Source of the DNA: Gammaproteobacteria bacterium
Lineage (GTDB): Bacteria; Pseudomonadota; Gammaproteobacteria; GCA-001735895
Assembly (NCBI GenBank): GCA_027293245.1
Contig: JAPUFZ010000372.1
Coordinates: forward strand, 1 to 6,811
Length of the DNA stretch: 6,811 nt
Direction: 5' to 3'
Positions 6,771 to 6,811 of this stretch are shown here, piece after piece. The translations under genes and the position numbers were made by a program. Numbering within the stretch: the first letter of the stretch is position 1; each line of letters starts with the position of its first letter. Under the pieces are notes generated by a model. That model saw only the letters and a program-made list of their open reading frames with translations, made no database searches and had not been told where the DNA came from.

Positions 6771-6811
6771 CAGTTCAGACCTGGTCCGGCATCGTCAAAA
6801 ACGGTTCATTC

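Noticed and set aside
6584..6811. Open plus-strand frame starting ATG at 6584 (MAVPGSCLHRIRAS...) and running off the window without a stop, about 76 codons
   Set aside because: It runs straight through the right inverted repeat of the element and out the other side, the same frame is also open upstream, there is no good ribosome site, and the translation resembles no family I recognise. Chance openness in a repeat is more likely than a gene.

Overview
The window looks like a chromosomal segment of a Gammaproteobacterium, probably a free-living or marine one. The basis is the family resemblance of the proteins, a general L-amino-acid ABC transporter of Aap type and a GAF-PAS-GGDEF-EAL regulator of a style common in that class. 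This is an inference from translated motifs, not a database result. All recognisable genes lie on the minus strand, so they are transcribed from high to low coordinates.

Layout in transcription order. At 6555-6770 there is a short non-coding element bounded by nearly perfect 22-bp inverted repeats, which resembles a MITE or a deleted insertion sequence. Next is a membrane-anchored cyclic-di-GMP regulator (stop at 4083; best start ATG at 6398, with an upstream GTG at 6491 as the alternative). A 292-bp AT-rich gap holds a candidate sigma70 promoter and a palindrome. It leads into the aap operon: aapJ (periplasmic binding protein, 3790-2780), aapQ (permease, 2649-1459), aapM (permease, 1453-347) and the first third of aapP (ATPase, from 314 to the window edge).

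How it works together: AapJ captures amino acids in the periplasm and delivers them to an AapQ/AapM permease pair, and AapP hydrolyses ATP to drive import. aapQ and aapM are separated by only 5 nt, and aapM and aapP by 32 nt. aapJ is set apart from aapQ by 130 nt containing a perfect 13-bp stem-loop without a U-tract. This fits the usual need for more binding protein than permease. The upstream regulator would synthesise and/or degrade c-di-GMP in response to signals sensed by its GAF and PAS domains. A functional link between it and the transporter is not shown by the sequence.

The window is mostly ordinary. The parts worth a second look are the inverted-repeat element at 6555-6770, the intercistronic stem-loop with a competing alternative fold, and the Asp-to-Asn change in the metal-binding DDFG motif of the EAL domain. 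I found no evidence of a novel multi-gene system.
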